From a virus: a stretch of DNA of 64,000 nucleotides. The stretch is taken from IMG/VR virus record IMGVR_UViG_3300010885_053065, positions 25,720 through 89,719 of that record, one strand, 5' to 3'. Under the pieces are notes generated by a model. It ran no database searches. It saw only the letters and a program-made list of their open reading frames with translations, and was not told the DNA's origin. Shown piece by piece: positions 24,167 through 32,485 of this stretch. The number at the start of each line of letters is the position of its first letter. Position 1 is the stretch's first letter. A program made the translations under genes and the position numbers.

Positions 24167-24865
24167 TCAATTAGCATTGGTTTTTAACCTAGGCTTCTCC
24201 TTAATCTGTCTTACATTGTCTTTTGGTATATAACACAGTACTTGATTCTGATGCATCCATGATGGTGTTTTCCAAGCCACAACCATCATGTCATGCACCT
24301 CTAAATCTAGTTGCTGTGCCATCTCTAAAGGAATTGGTCTTGTGACACGTCTTTCTTTCTCAAACGACCAGTCATAGTCAATTTCTTTAACTGACCACTC
24401 AGAGACATAAGCAAAGCCGTAGGATCTCTTTTTCCCTAAGTGAGTAACTGTAGATAGAGCTAACTTTATCTGCTCTTTATCTCCTACTACAAACCAGTCA
24501 ATCCTTTCAGTAAGCTTCAAGAATAGAGGTAGATCATAAGACTTGAATTGACCATCTGAGCCAGAAAACTTAGCCTTCTTCTTACCCCAATCAAGATGCT
24601 CACTTTGATAATCCCACCGTTTTCTATATCTATCAGTACTCTCTATAGAGTATAAGTAGTGAGGACTAGAAGCTTGATAGAAACCTAGTTCATGCTTTTT
24701 AATTGGTAACTCAATCTCAGTTAAAGTCTCAAAGGTTACGTTAGTGTCAAGTCTACCAGTTGATTCTCTAACTGAGTACTCTATTATCCCTGTGATATCA
24801 GGAGAAAGATTGTCTGTTACAGCAATAGGTCTAGCTAGATTAGCTGTTATTTGTAAAGGAATCAT
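24167..24865 (-). CDS. csf3: Csf3, Cas5-like subunit of a type IV CRISPR complex
   Basis: A 232-residue protein, normal for Csf3. It starts with the RAMP strand PLQITANLARPIAVTDNLSP, then has SSPHYLYSIESTDRYRKRWD, and a glycine/basic loop VTHLGKKRSYGFAYVSEWSV followed by RRVTRPIPLE, all in Csf3 order. Cas5-type subunits cap the 5' handle of the crRNA in the effector. It overlaps the preceding gene by 4 bp and is 3 bp from cysH. Confidence 0.87.
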   Translation of the reverse strand: MIPLQITANLARPIAVTDNLSPDITGIIEYSVRESTGRLDTNVTFETLTEIELPIKKHELGFYQASSPHYLYSIESTDRYRKRWDYQSEHLDWGKKKAKFSGSDGQFKSYDLPLFLKLTERIDWFVVGDKEQIKLALSTVTHLGKKRSYGFAYVSEWSVKEIDYDWSFEKERRVTRPIPLEMAQQLDLEVHDMMVVAWKTPSWMHQNQVLCYIPKDNVRQIKEKPRLKTNAN

Positions 24866-25425
24866 GGCTTACTTAAATCCAATTGATTACAAAGTTTATC
24901 TATTACCAAGTGATAAACAGTACCACTAGAGCCAGACTCATGTGTGTTAATTAATAGTTCAACTAAAGCAAAAAAACTTAAAGGTCCTTGAAGCGTTACG
25001 TCCAACTGCAAAGAAGAAATAACATTTTTTATCTTCTCAGCAAGAACGTTTAGTAGACACTTTTTAATCGAGATTCTTGATGGCTCAAAAAGATGTACTG
25101 ATAGATAAATATAGGCAGCAACTAGGTCAATTAGTGAGTGTTCTTCTGACTCAATATCAGTTGCTTCTGTTGTGGATAATACTGATTCAATTGTTGTCAT
25201 TTCTACCTGATTAATTATTTCTATTTGTTGTGATTCTTCTATTTTATCAATTGTCTCTTCTTGCTCAGTAATCCCAATACCGTGCTCATTTAGATATTTC
25301 AAATACCAATTACGCATCGTTTTAGGAGGAACCAAAGGGAAATCTTTATAAAGTCTTCTAGGTTGACTTCCATTTCTAAACCTATTTAATATCTCTGACT
25401 TGTACTTGTCTCCTCTACTAGCCAT
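24862..25425 (-). CDS. Unknown Cas-operon protein with N-terminal HTH-like segment
   Basis: A 187-residue protein between csf2 and csf3, overlapping both (1 and 4 bp). Residues 8-50 (YKSEILNRFRNGSQPRRLYK, PPKTMRNWYLKYLNEHG) look like a homeodomain-type HTH. A low-complexity acidic linker follows, then a helical C-terminal domain (about 95-185). Its position suggests a subunit or regulator of the effector; a helical small subunit (Cas11-like) is one possibility. No family match by eye. Confidence 0.55.
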   Translation of the reverse strand: MASRGDKYKSEILNRFRNGSQPRRLYKDFPLVPPKTMRNWYLKYLNEHGIGITEQEETIDKIEESQQIEIINQVEMTTIESVLSTTEATDIESEEHSLIDLVAAYIYLSVHLFEPSRISIKKCLLNVLAEKIKNVISSLQLDVTLQGPLSFFALVELLINTHESGSSGTVYHLVIDKLCNQLDLSKP

Positions 25426-26588
25426 TATCCAAATACTCCCTTGATTTCACTGTTATTACTTTTAATAAACTCTCGATAATCAGCCAGATAAGATTTATAT
25501 CTCTCTTGCTGTAGACTAGCTCTACTTTCTAATACTTGATGTCCATCTTTAATTGATATCCAACTACCTGCTTCTTCTCCACTAGAGTAATAAATCTCTA
25601 CAGCAACTCTACCGAAACCTGTATTACTCATCCCTCCTAAATAAGGATTCTCTGCCCAATTGCTAATAGCATCAGCTATAAACCCTTCCTCAATATCAGT
25701 AACGTTAGCATCCCACCGAGAGTAGAGTTTTGCTCCTTGCTGTATTAACCATGCACCCATAATCATTTGATTAGACTTTTGTTTCTCTTCTTTTTTCTCT
25801 GTACTATCTCCAAATAAAGATTGTTGTCCTTCTTTAGATGCAGCAGGCAATAAGTACTTAACAAGAGAAGGATCATGGTGTGAGTCCATTCTTACCTTTT
25901 GGTTATAGGTTAACCAGTGTGGGTAAGGTCTGAGAATCTCTTGTAGGTAGGGTAGCCAATACTTTAGAGTTTCTTTGTAGCTAGTATCGTCTAGCGTCTG
26001 TTCTCTCTTAAAGAGGAAATTAGAGACTCTTGTTTCCTCTAAATCTTTTTTAGCTTGAGAGATAGCTTTTAACCCCTCTAAAGCAGCTGCAGGTAAAGCA
26101 GGTTGAAATATTTGAAACTGATTTAAGGCTGACTCGTAACAAATAAGCATTGCATCGCCAACATTAATCCGACCTGGAATCATTTGAGCATCTTTACCAC
26201 CAAAGACTCCTTTAGGTTTAGCTGTTCCTAGTACTGATATAGGAGGTAAAAACTGTCTTATCTTTTTATCAAGCTCTAGATCATTAGCTGTACCACCATC
26301 AATTGCACCACCACAGAACAAAGTATGATGCAAGATTGGAGATACCTGTATCCCTAGTTCACTTAAGAAAGAATCGACTCCTACACGTCTTAATATTCTG
26401 TTCCTTAGTGCGTTACCTGAGAGACAAAATACTTGGCTAGGATTGCCTTCTATATCGGTTATAGCTAGAGTTTTGAGGTTAGCTTGATTGCCTACTGATT
26501 CTCCAATATGGGATAGAGGTGACAAAGTTTCTATTACTAAGTGAAAAGTAATTCTGTGGCGTTGGTTCGGGTTGTAATTATTTGGCAT
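25425..26588 (-). CDS. csf2: Csf2, Cas7-like backbone subunit of a type IV CRISPR complex
   Basis: A 387-residue RAMP protein. Diagnostic segments in order: FHLVIETLSPLSHIGES, CLSGNALRNRILRRVG, HTLFCGGAIDGGTAND, KIRQFLPPISVLGTAKPKG, PGRINVGDAMLICYE, and the C-terminal GGMSNTGFGRVAVEIYY glycine loop. Csf2 forms the helical backbone that coats the crRNA. It is slightly longer than typical Csf2 because of a Glu/Lys-rich insert near residue 270. It is directly adjacent to the 102-residue gene upstream. Confidence 0.9.
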   Translation of the reverse strand: MPNNYNPNQRHRITFHLVIETLSPLSHIGESVGNQANLKTLAITDIEGNPSQVFCLSGNALRNRILRRVGVDSFLSELGIQVSPILHHTLFCGGAIDGGTANDLELDKKIRQFLPPISVLGTAKPKGVFGGKDAQMIPGRINVGDAMLICYESALNQFQIFQPALPAAALEGLKAISQAKKDLEETRVSNFLFKREQTLDDTSYKETLKYWLPYLQEILRPYPHWLTYNQKVRMDSHHDPSLVKYLLPAASKEGQQSLFGDSTEKKEEKQKSNQMIMGAWLIQQGAKLYSRWDANVTDIEEGFIADAISNWAENPYLGGMSNTGFGRVAVEIYYSSGEEAGSWISIKDGHQVLESRASLQQERYKSYLADYREFIKSNNSEIKGVFG

Positions 26589-26897
26589 TTAACTATTAAT
26601 TATCTCCTCTTCATCTGGATAAACCTTTGTGGTCTTTTCACTTACGTAATAAATTTCAAGATTTGGACAAAGAGACAATATTTTGTCTGACTCTTCTTGT
26701 CGTCTTTGTTTTTCATACTCAATCATTTTATCTATTAACAATTCTTCATCTTTTTCTTGATGAGCGTCTACAAGGAACTTAGCTACTTTATCTAAATTTC
26801 TACTTATTTCATTGGGATTATTACAATCAATAGACTCTACAAACAATCGTCCTGCATCATCTGGAGTCAACTTCTCTATCGCCTTTTTAGACATCAA
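26589..26897 (-). CDS. Unknown 102-residue acidic protein of the Cas operon
   Basis: A charged, mainly helical protein (LTPDDAGRLFVESIDC, then DKMIEYEKQRRQEESDKIL). It starts inside the previous gene (11-bp overlap) and stops one base before csf2, so it is co-translated. No conserved motif is recognised. It could be a small effector subunit, chaperone or regulator. Confidence 0.5.
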   Translation of the reverse strand: MMSKKAIEKLTPDDAGRLFVESIDCNNPNEISRNLDKVAKFLVDAHQEKDEELLIDKMIEYEKQRRQEESDKILSLCPNLEIYYVSEKTTKVYPDEEEIINS

Positions 26898-27399
26898 TTA
26901 CATCCTCATCTTCTTGTTTATTGAGCCATAAAGCTTTATCTTCTTCATGTTTTAAGCGAACATATAAAGCGACAATTTGTGACTTTTCTAGACACTGTCT
27001 TAATACGGCTCTATCGGTTATTCCAAACTGAATAGACCACCGTTTTATTATATCTTCCCAAGATTCCCACACTAAAGACTGATCTGAGTCAATCTGTTGT
27101 ATTTCTCCTACATTTCCATCCTCAGCTTTAGCTGCTCTTAAAATTACTTGTTGAGGTTGAACTAATCTAGTCCACTCTTTAGGTTTAAGTGTTGGAACAA
27201 CCAATCTTTTAGAGAGATAGTGAATATAGTCGTTTAAGTTTCTAGAGGGAATAGCAGCATTTTCTATTGATGTTTGAACATACTCCCAAGTCTTAATTCC
27301 GTTAGCAGGAGAACGTTGTTTGTCACGGCATCTAAATACCCAATAAGTTAAGGCGCTAGCTAAAGCTATTGGTTTGTCTTCTGTATTAATTCCTAACAA
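26887..27399 (-). CDS. Unknown helical protein of the Cas operon, candidate small subunit
   Basis: A 170-residue, mostly helical protein (ALASALTYWVFRCRDKQRSP, IKTWEYVQTSIENAA, AVLRQCLEKSQIVALYVRLK). It sits at the head of the operon before csf2, where type IV loci often encode Csf1 or the helical Cas11 subunit. No zinc finger is present, so it is not Csf1-like. The small-subunit idea rests on position and helicity only. Confidence 0.5.
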   Translation of the reverse strand: MLGINTEDKPIALASALTYWVFRCRDKQRSPANGIKTWEYVQTSIENAAIPSRNLNDYIHYLSKRLVVPTLKPKEWTRLVQPQQVILRAAKAEDGNVGEIQQIDSDQSLVWESWEDIIKRWSIQFGITDRAVLRQCLEKSQIVALYVRLKHEEDKALWLNKQEDEDVIDV

Positions 27400-27674
27400 A
27401 TTCTTGTCCCTATTTCTATTAATAATTTTCCGTCAGAATCTAATTGATATTCTATAAATTCTAACTTACGGTAAACAATTTGATTACCTGTGTGATAACA
27501 CTTGTTTATCTTTATACACATATATTCAATTGACGGAGATTTGTATTTTTTTAAATGATTCTGTAAACGCTTTTTACAATCTTCTAGATTATAAAAATTT
27601 CTTCGTTCAATACAATACTCTGTTTTTTTAGAGATTAAATCTACTTTAATATACTCAAAATAATAAAAAAACAT
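27393..27674 (-). CDS. Unknown 93-residue protein, first gene of the Cas operon
   Basis: A basic, aromatic-rich protein (MFFYYFEYIKVDLISKKTEY, then YKSPSIEYMCIKINKCYHTG). AGGAA lies about 13 bp before the ATG and an AT-rich region upstream could hold the promoter. It overlaps the next gene by 7 bp. No domain is recognised. Low GC and short length fit a phage accessory protein. Confidence 0.45.
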   Translation of the reverse strand: MFFYYFEYIKVDLISKKTEYCIERRNFYNLEDCKKRLQNHLKKYKSPSIEYMCIKINKCYHTGNQIVYRKLEFIEYQLDSDGKLLIEIGTRIC

Positions 27675-27795
27675 ATTTTTTTTTATTTCCTGTATTAATT
27701 CCTAATATTAGTTTTTTGATTCATTGGCTTTAAAAACACACAACATACTAGGGATCGGGGTAAATAAACAAAATACCCCAATAGAACGATAATAC

Positions 27796-28515
27796 TTAAG
27801 CAAAGAAACGAGTGATTGCTAACTCTAATTCTTCGCTATCTTCGTACACATTAATATCTCTTAATTGACCATTACAAAGGCGACTTTCTTTAGAAGAAAT
27901 CAACCCTTGTGCTGAGACAAATTTACCTAACCTGACTCGATTCTTGCTTGTGACCTTGTAACCCATCTCTTCAGCCTTTTGAGCAGCACCCACTAATCGA
28001 GCAGAAGGCAACACGGTTGTTGTAGTCTGTCCACTTAATTCACACAACTGATCGCCTAACTGATCTCTCAGTAGTTGAATCATTGCAGCAGGTAGCCGAC
28101 CCTCTAAAAAGACTAAATCTTTGGAAGCATTGATTAGGTCAACTGCATCTCTTTTAGGTGGCAGCTTTTGAACAGGAATTGCTGTTGAATAAGATCCAAC
28201 TTTGCGAATGCTAGGGATGACTTCAGAGGTTAACCACTTTTTAAAAGCTTTGGCTTCTGGCTTACGAGAAGTAAGAACTAGTGAATATAGTCCAGACTCT
28301 GAAATAACCGACATACTTTGAATACGATTCATGGCGTCGCTAATACCGACATCATCTTTTTCGTCATCATCTAATCGTGTTAAAGCATCTCGACTATTAG
28401 ATATCTCCAAAACTTTGCACACATCTAATGCAACAAACCAAGGCTCACCATTAATTACTATTACTCGTACTTGATTCTCGTTGAAGCTAAAAATTGATAG
28501 ACTGTGATCAGTCAC
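27796..28515 (-). CDS. Bro-N antirepressor
   Basis: A 239-residue protein. Bro-N domain at about 1-105 (NENQVRVIVINGEPWFVALD, SESGLYSLVLTSRKPEAKAF, WLTSEVIPSIRKVG), nearly identical in places to the split gene at 2108. The C-terminal region contains KAEEMGYKVTSKNRVRLGKF, parallel to the C-terminus of the regulator at 13911. Such proteins inactivate prophage repressors or bind DNA. The start is GTG 28515 with GGAGG 8-10 bp upstream. It is divergent from the R2 repeat. Confidence 0.85.
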   Translation of the reverse strand: MTDHSLSIFSFNENQVRVIVINGEPWFVALDVCKVLEISNSRDALTRLDDDEKDDVGISDAMNRIQSMSVISESGLYSLVLTSRKPEAKAFKKWLTSEVIPSIRKVGSYSTAIPVQKLPPKRDAVDLINASKDLVFLEGRLPAAMIQLLRDQLGDQLCELSGQTTTTVLPSARLVGAAQKAEEMGYKVTSKNRVRLGKFVSAQGLISSKESRLCNGQLRDINVYEDSEELELAITRFFA

Positions 28516-28605
28516 TTTCTTTCCCTCCTAAGGAGTAAGTTGATTAGTCCTAGCACCTAAAGTTTTGACGGCTTTTAGTTGCTAGGCATTTTTTTATTAT
28601 ACCAA
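28516..28605 (-). promoter_or_regulatory. Promoter and hairpin leader of the Bro antirepressor
   Basis: On the minus strand TATAAT (28596-28601, context GGTATAAT) is followed by a strong hairpin with arms CCTAGCAACTAAAAG / CTTTAGGTGCTAGG (28549-28586). Read on the plus strand the same hairpin is followed by a T run, so it could also terminate rightward transcripts. Confidence 0.6.
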
Positions 28606-28753
28606 ATTTACTTTAAATCCTAATAACTAGCTATCTCCACACACGGCTAGAAATTTAATTAAATTTCTGATATTGAGCAGTCTTTCTAATAGAAACCTAT
28701 TTGAATATCTCAAGACTTTTTTGAGCGTGTTTTGATCACAGCGTTTTGAGCTT

Positions 28754-29227
28754 TGGCTAGAACCCTACTCTAGAGCACATCCCACTGCTCGCACGTTTTG
28801 TGCGTGCGCAGTCTTCTGCTAGCACATAAAACTGCTCGCACAGGATCAGCTTATATATAAATACGATCTATTAACAAATAATAAAATTAACAAACAACAA
28901 CTACCGGATCGGCTGTTGCTTTTGATTTTTTAAAATTAATTAAATTCCTATAGCCAATTAAAATACTCTCTAACTCACTTAAATTTGAGCTATAAGACGG
29001 GTAAATATACCTAAGCTACTCTTTCTACCAAAAAGAAATAAATAAACCCTACAGACTCAAATAAAGTGAAATTAGAATCAGTAGGACTTATTTACTTGTT
29101 AAGTTATCCTTTTCTTAATTAAGTTTTTAATGGTCGGCTGGTTCTTTTGTTCTTTAGTAATCCTGCTCAAAATAAATTGAGTTTCTTTATATAAACACTT
29201 GACAATTACCCAATAAATTGTTATATT
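28754..29227 (+). repeat. 480-bp noncoding direct repeat, copy R2
   Basis: Same orientation and organisation as 8823-9299: GAGCACATCCCACTGCTCGC words, GC-rich hairpin, separated inverted repeat, and a terminal promoter (P3). The interval 28605-28753 shows no gene. Two dispersed copies allow recombination that would delete or invert nothing but loop out about 20 kb including the Cas module. Confidence 0.7.
29157..29227 (+). promoter_or_regulatory. Phage promoter P3 of the conserved set
   Basis: TTGACA (29199-29204), 17-nt spacer, TATATT (29222-29227). The upstream box is present but diverged (GTAATCCTGCTCAAAATAAA). Confidence 0.8.
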
Positions 29228-29267
29228 AAGGATATAGAAAACAAAAACAAAGGAGACAAAACAAACA

Positions 29268-29516
29268 ATGATTACTTTTTACTTAGATTCAAAAAACACA
29301 AAACTTTATGCTATTCCAAATGGAAGTAATGAAGTTTATGAGGTTGATTATACTTATGAAAAAAACTTTGAAGTTATAAATCCTGATGCAATTTTGCCGT
29401 CTAGTGCGAATATTTTTCATGATTTGCACAACAGTAAACTTATAGGTGACGCAATAGCAGATGTTCTTTTGTATTATCTTCAAAAGAAGCAAAAAGAAAG
29501 AATCTTTAGTAAATAG
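29268..29516 (+). CDS. Small unknown protein behind promoter P3
   Basis: An 82-residue protein (ITFYLDSKNTKLYAIPNGSN, then NSKLIGDAIADVLLYYLQKK) with a helical end. AAAGGAGACAAA precedes the ATG, the same ribosome site as the other P-promoter genes. A terminator follows. It occupies the same position after R2 as the ParB-N-like gene does after R1, but the two are unrelated. No family recognised. Confidence 0.5.
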   Translation: MITFYLDSKNTKLYAIPNGSNEVYEVDYTYEKNFEVINPDAILPSSANIFHDLHNSKLIGDAIADVLLYYLQKKQKERIFSK

Positions 29517-29526
29517 CTAAAGTAGA

Positions 29527-29555
29527 ACCCTCTGATTAAGTTCAGAGGGTTTTTG
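29527..29555 (+). terminator. Rho-independent terminator
   Basis: Stem ACCCTCTGA / TTCAGAGGGT followed by TTTTTG. It lies just before the convergent integrase stop. Confidence 0.85.
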
Positions 29556-29559
29556 TTGT

Positions 29560-30651
29560 CTAAGAATCTGTTGCTCTACTCCAAGCATCAATTAGGCTTT
29601 GTTCGCCTATATGCCGTTTATAACTGTTATGGTGCACTTGTAAAGAGTGACCCATCATGCGAGCGGTTATACCTGATTCAATACCTAATACAGAGCATCT
29701 AATGGCATAAGCATCTCTTAGATGGTAGGCTGTCCAAGGGAGTTGAACTCTTATTTTTAATCCGTGGGTTACTCTGTGCCCTAAATCCTTATTACCTACG
29801 TTCTTGTCTTGAAAGTTAGGAAAACGATAATCTGTCAGTTCCCACCTATCAACCCACTCTCTTAGTACTGGGAGTACTGTCCTACAACCTGTTTTAGTCG
29901 CGTCTTCTATTTGCAGAACGGGAACCTTTTCACTAAGTCTAGAGGTATCTAGGTAAAAGATTTCATGTGGACGTAAACCAAAAGTAGCTAATATAGCCAC
30001 AACATACTGCCAACGCTTATTTTCTATATTGTCTACTACCTGCTCAATTTCAGTATCACTAGGTATAGTTCGTAAAGGTGGTTTGTAGTTTCCTTTATAT
30101 CTAGATATCTGATTGGGAACTTTGGCAAACGACAAGAGAGCAGATAGAGCGTGAATATAATTACAACGCTTAGCAGTATCAGGTTCAGTATTAGTTAACA
30201 AAAACTCTTGAATTGTATCAAGAGTTAATGGTTCAGACATTGGTAACTTATCAAAAACATAATTGTACCGACATTTGTAAGTTGTTAGCCTCCTATCACT
30301 TTTAGAGTTCTTATGCCAGTACTCTTGCTCAAACTTCTTTAGCCAGTTTTCAATACTTTCCTCTGTTCCGACTAACTCTTGCTCTCTTTTTAACTCAGTT
30401 GGTCTAGTCCAATCTTGCCAGTTAAAGCGATCTAACATTAGATCTGACTCTAGCTTCTTGGCTTTACCTTCAGCTATCTGTAAGCCTTGGAGTGTGGCAA
30501 CTGCTCCTGTTCTTAAATCTTGAGCCTTCTTTCCAGCTCCTTCTTTATTGGGGACAGTAGCTCTTATATAGAGCCTGTTACCTTTTTGCTTGATTGAGCA
30601 AAGGTGTAAACGACTATTAGTTTTCCTGATAACGTCCTCAAAACTTTTCAT
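29560..30651 (-). CDS. int: Tyrosine recombinase, phage integrase
   Basis: A 363-residue protein with all catalytic residues: Arg227 (FGLRPHE), Lys253 (ATKTG), His310 and Arg312 (AYHLRDAYA), His335 (MMGHS) and Tyr344 (HHNSYKRH). The N-terminal part (about 1-180) holds arm-binding and core-binding regions. It inserts the phage at a host att site and with a directionality factor excises it. Start ATG 30651 with AGGAGG upstream. Palindromic repeats upstream suggest attP lies at 30652-30885. Confidence 0.93.
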   Translation of the reverse strand: MKSFEDVIRKTNSRLHLCSIKQKGNRLYIRATVPNKEGAGKKAQDLRTGAVATLQGLQIAEGKAKKLESDLMLDRFNWQDWTRPTELKREQELVGTEESIENWLKKFEQEYWHKNSKSDRRLTTYKCRYNYVFDKLPMSEPLTLDTIQEFLLTNTEPDTAKRCNYIHALSALLSFAKVPNQISRYKGNYKPPLRTIPSDTEIEQVVDNIENKRWQYVVAILATFGLRPHEIFYLDTSRLSEKVPVLQIEDATKTGCRTVLPVLREWVDRWELTDYRFPNFQDKNVGNKDLGHRVTHGLKIRVQLPWTAYHLRDAYAIRCSVLGIESGITARMMGHSLQVHHNSYKRHIGEQSLIDAWSRATDS

Positions 30652-30885
30652 ACTAACCTCCTGAATAACTAGGGATATTTTAACTTTTTCCCTTATTCTT
30701 CCCTAAAACAATTACCAGATACTACCAAGTAATAAGGAAATATCTGGTAATATCTGGTAAAGACAAGGCTTTGAAAGGTTAATCTACCGTTATACAGTCT
30801 TTTGTACCCCTCTCATCAAGGATGGGGTGCAAATAACGAAACCCTTACTAGTTAAGGGTTTCTGTGTATGGTTTCTAAGCTTTCC
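30652..30885. other. Candidate attP / integrase arm-site region
   Basis: Between int and the portal gene lie TTACCAGATA (30712-30721) and two tandem TATCTGGTAA words (30741-30760), an arrangement like integrase arm-type or accessory sites. Two hairpins follow: GTACCCC/GGGGTGC (30804-30830) and a perfect GAAACCCTTA/TAAGGGTTTC stem (30838-30862). The last could terminate the portal transcript's antisense side. The core attP sequence cannot be identified without the bacterial site. Confidence 0.45.
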
Positions 30886-32454
30886 CTAATTTTGAATCTG
30901 TTGTAAAAATATCTCTAACTCTTCTAGCGTCAAAGAATCAACTCTTTCACTAGGGATTCCAGATAATCTAGCTACTTGGTTGTAAAGTCCTCTTAATTTA
31001 TTCTCAGTAAAAGTACTAACAAGAGAATCACTATTTTCTTTTTCTTCTGCTACTGGTTTTCCCTCTTCTACCTCAAGAGGATTATCTGTTTTAGTATCTA
31101 CAGCTTTATCTAGAGCAGTCTGTGGTTTCAAGTCCTCAGCATTAGTATTTTTGTCTAGAGTGATATTCATATCAAAAATAGATTGAGCGTAGTGACTATC
31201 TCTAGCTTCTTGACTGCTGTAAATACCGTTTCTGATATTCGCCTCATCAGCCCTTGAACTAGCTTCTCTAATGCCTGCTTCCTCTGTTGGGGTAAGGCTA
31301 TATATGCTTTTCCACTCCCAAGAATAGTCGGTAGGTAGCTTCCCTTTTGTTACAGAATCTTGTGATAAGAAATATAGTTCAATATCCTCTAAGATATTTT
31401 CTCCCCATTTTTGTTCACAGAGAGCCAGAATTGAGTTAGCTTCTGCTAGTCTTTCACTTTCTCCTGTAGCTGCTAGTCCTGCAGGGTGCTCTTGATAAAA
31501 TTGTGGTTTAGTTAGTCCACTTGCACCGATCATTTCATCTTTGAGTCTATCTAGAATATCTGACACTCCTCTAAATTGTCGACCAATTATATTAACCTCT
31601 TCAGTTTTTCTGTCTAGTGCAAAAAATCTTAAAGCTGATAGAGTTTTTTGATTTAACAGCATTCTCCTTTTAATCTCGTTCTCGCCTTGTAAGGTTCTAG
31701 TTCTATCGAACAGATTATCTATAGAGTGAGCAATTATCTCAAAGGTTTTTAGAGCTTCTCCTGAGTACCCTAGACCTGTTAGGTGACGCATTAAAGGATC
31801 TAGGAATCCGACTAACACAGAGTCTTCCCAACCACTATTTAATTTTTGGTGGTAAGGAGGTAAATAAGAACCTCTGAACCTAAGTATTCTTGATTTGTGG
31901 ATTCTATATTGATTGGCTAGTAATTTATTTTGGTAGTCGTTACTATACCCACTACTAGAATAAAAAAGATAGTAATCTGGATTAACAGAATCAATTGATA
32001 TACTATAAGAATCTGGTAGTATATACCATCTATCGTAAAGCTGAGAGTATCTAACGGTTTTGATGTTTTCTCTATCGATAGGTTGATCTGGTTTCTGACC
32101 GTCATCAACTAATCGAATAGCAGTAGCCCCACCATATAGATTAGCTAATACTTGACCTTTCTCATAAATCTTTTTAAGTTTGTGTATTGCTTTGTTAGCT
32201 TGTTCTATTACTTCTGGAGAACCAGAACCTAGGGTAACTTTCCCCCAAGATCTGTGCATCATAAAGGGTAAGTACTCACAAACTTTTCTAGCTTGCCAAA
32301 GAGACTTAAAAGCTGAGTCTAGGTAGCCTCTATTTCTATAAAACCCGTAAGCTGGATTAATAAAGTTACTTGTAATAGAATCAGTTCCTTGTACACCTAA
32401 GCCAGTCAACTGATTTGCTACGTTAATATAACTGTCAAAATTAGATATGTCCAT
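30886..32454 (-). CDS. Portal protein, DUF1073 family
   Basis: A 522-residue protein. FKSLWQARKVCEYLPFMMHR and GQVLANLYGGATAIRLVDDG match the clip and wing of DUF1073 (HI1409-like) portals. SGLTKPQFYQEHPAGLAATGESERLAEANS is the conserved loop, and KSIYSLTPTEEAGIREASSR lies near the C-terminal helix. The last ~80 residues are an acidic tail. The dodecameric portal is the DNA entry vertex. It is on the minus strand, opposite to the capsid operon, so head genes are split. Confidence 0.9.
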   Translation of the reverse strand: MDISNFDSYINVANQLTGLGVQGTDSITSNFINPAYGFYRNRGYLDSAFKSLWQARKVCEYLPFMMHRSWGKVTLGSGSPEVIEQANKAIHKLKKIYEKGQVLANLYGGATAIRLVDDGQKPDQPIDRENIKTVRYSQLYDRWYILPDSYSISIDSVNPDYYLFYSSSGYSNDYQNKLLANQYRIHKSRILRFRGSYLPPYHQKLNSGWEDSVLVGFLDPLMRHLTGLGYSGEALKTFEIIAHSIDNLFDRTRTLQGENEIKRRMLLNQKTLSALRFFALDRKTEEVNIIGRQFRGVSDILDRLKDEMIGASGLTKPQFYQEHPAGLAATGESERLAEANSILALCEQKWGENILEDIELYFLSQDSVTKGKLPTDYSWEWKSIYSLTPTEEAGIREASSRADEANIRNGIYSSQEARDSHYAQSIFDMNITLDKNTNAEDLKPQTALDKAVDTKTDNPLEVEEGKPVAEEKENSDSLVSTFTENKLRGLYNQVARLSGIPSERVDSLTLEELEIFLQQIQN

Positions 32455-32485
32455 AAATACTAAATAATAATTATCTCTATTCTAA

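Noticed and set aside
24744-24929. Plus-strand 61-codon frame inside the Cas operon
   Set aside because: Shadow of csf3 and its neighbour; no ribosome site and no coding character.
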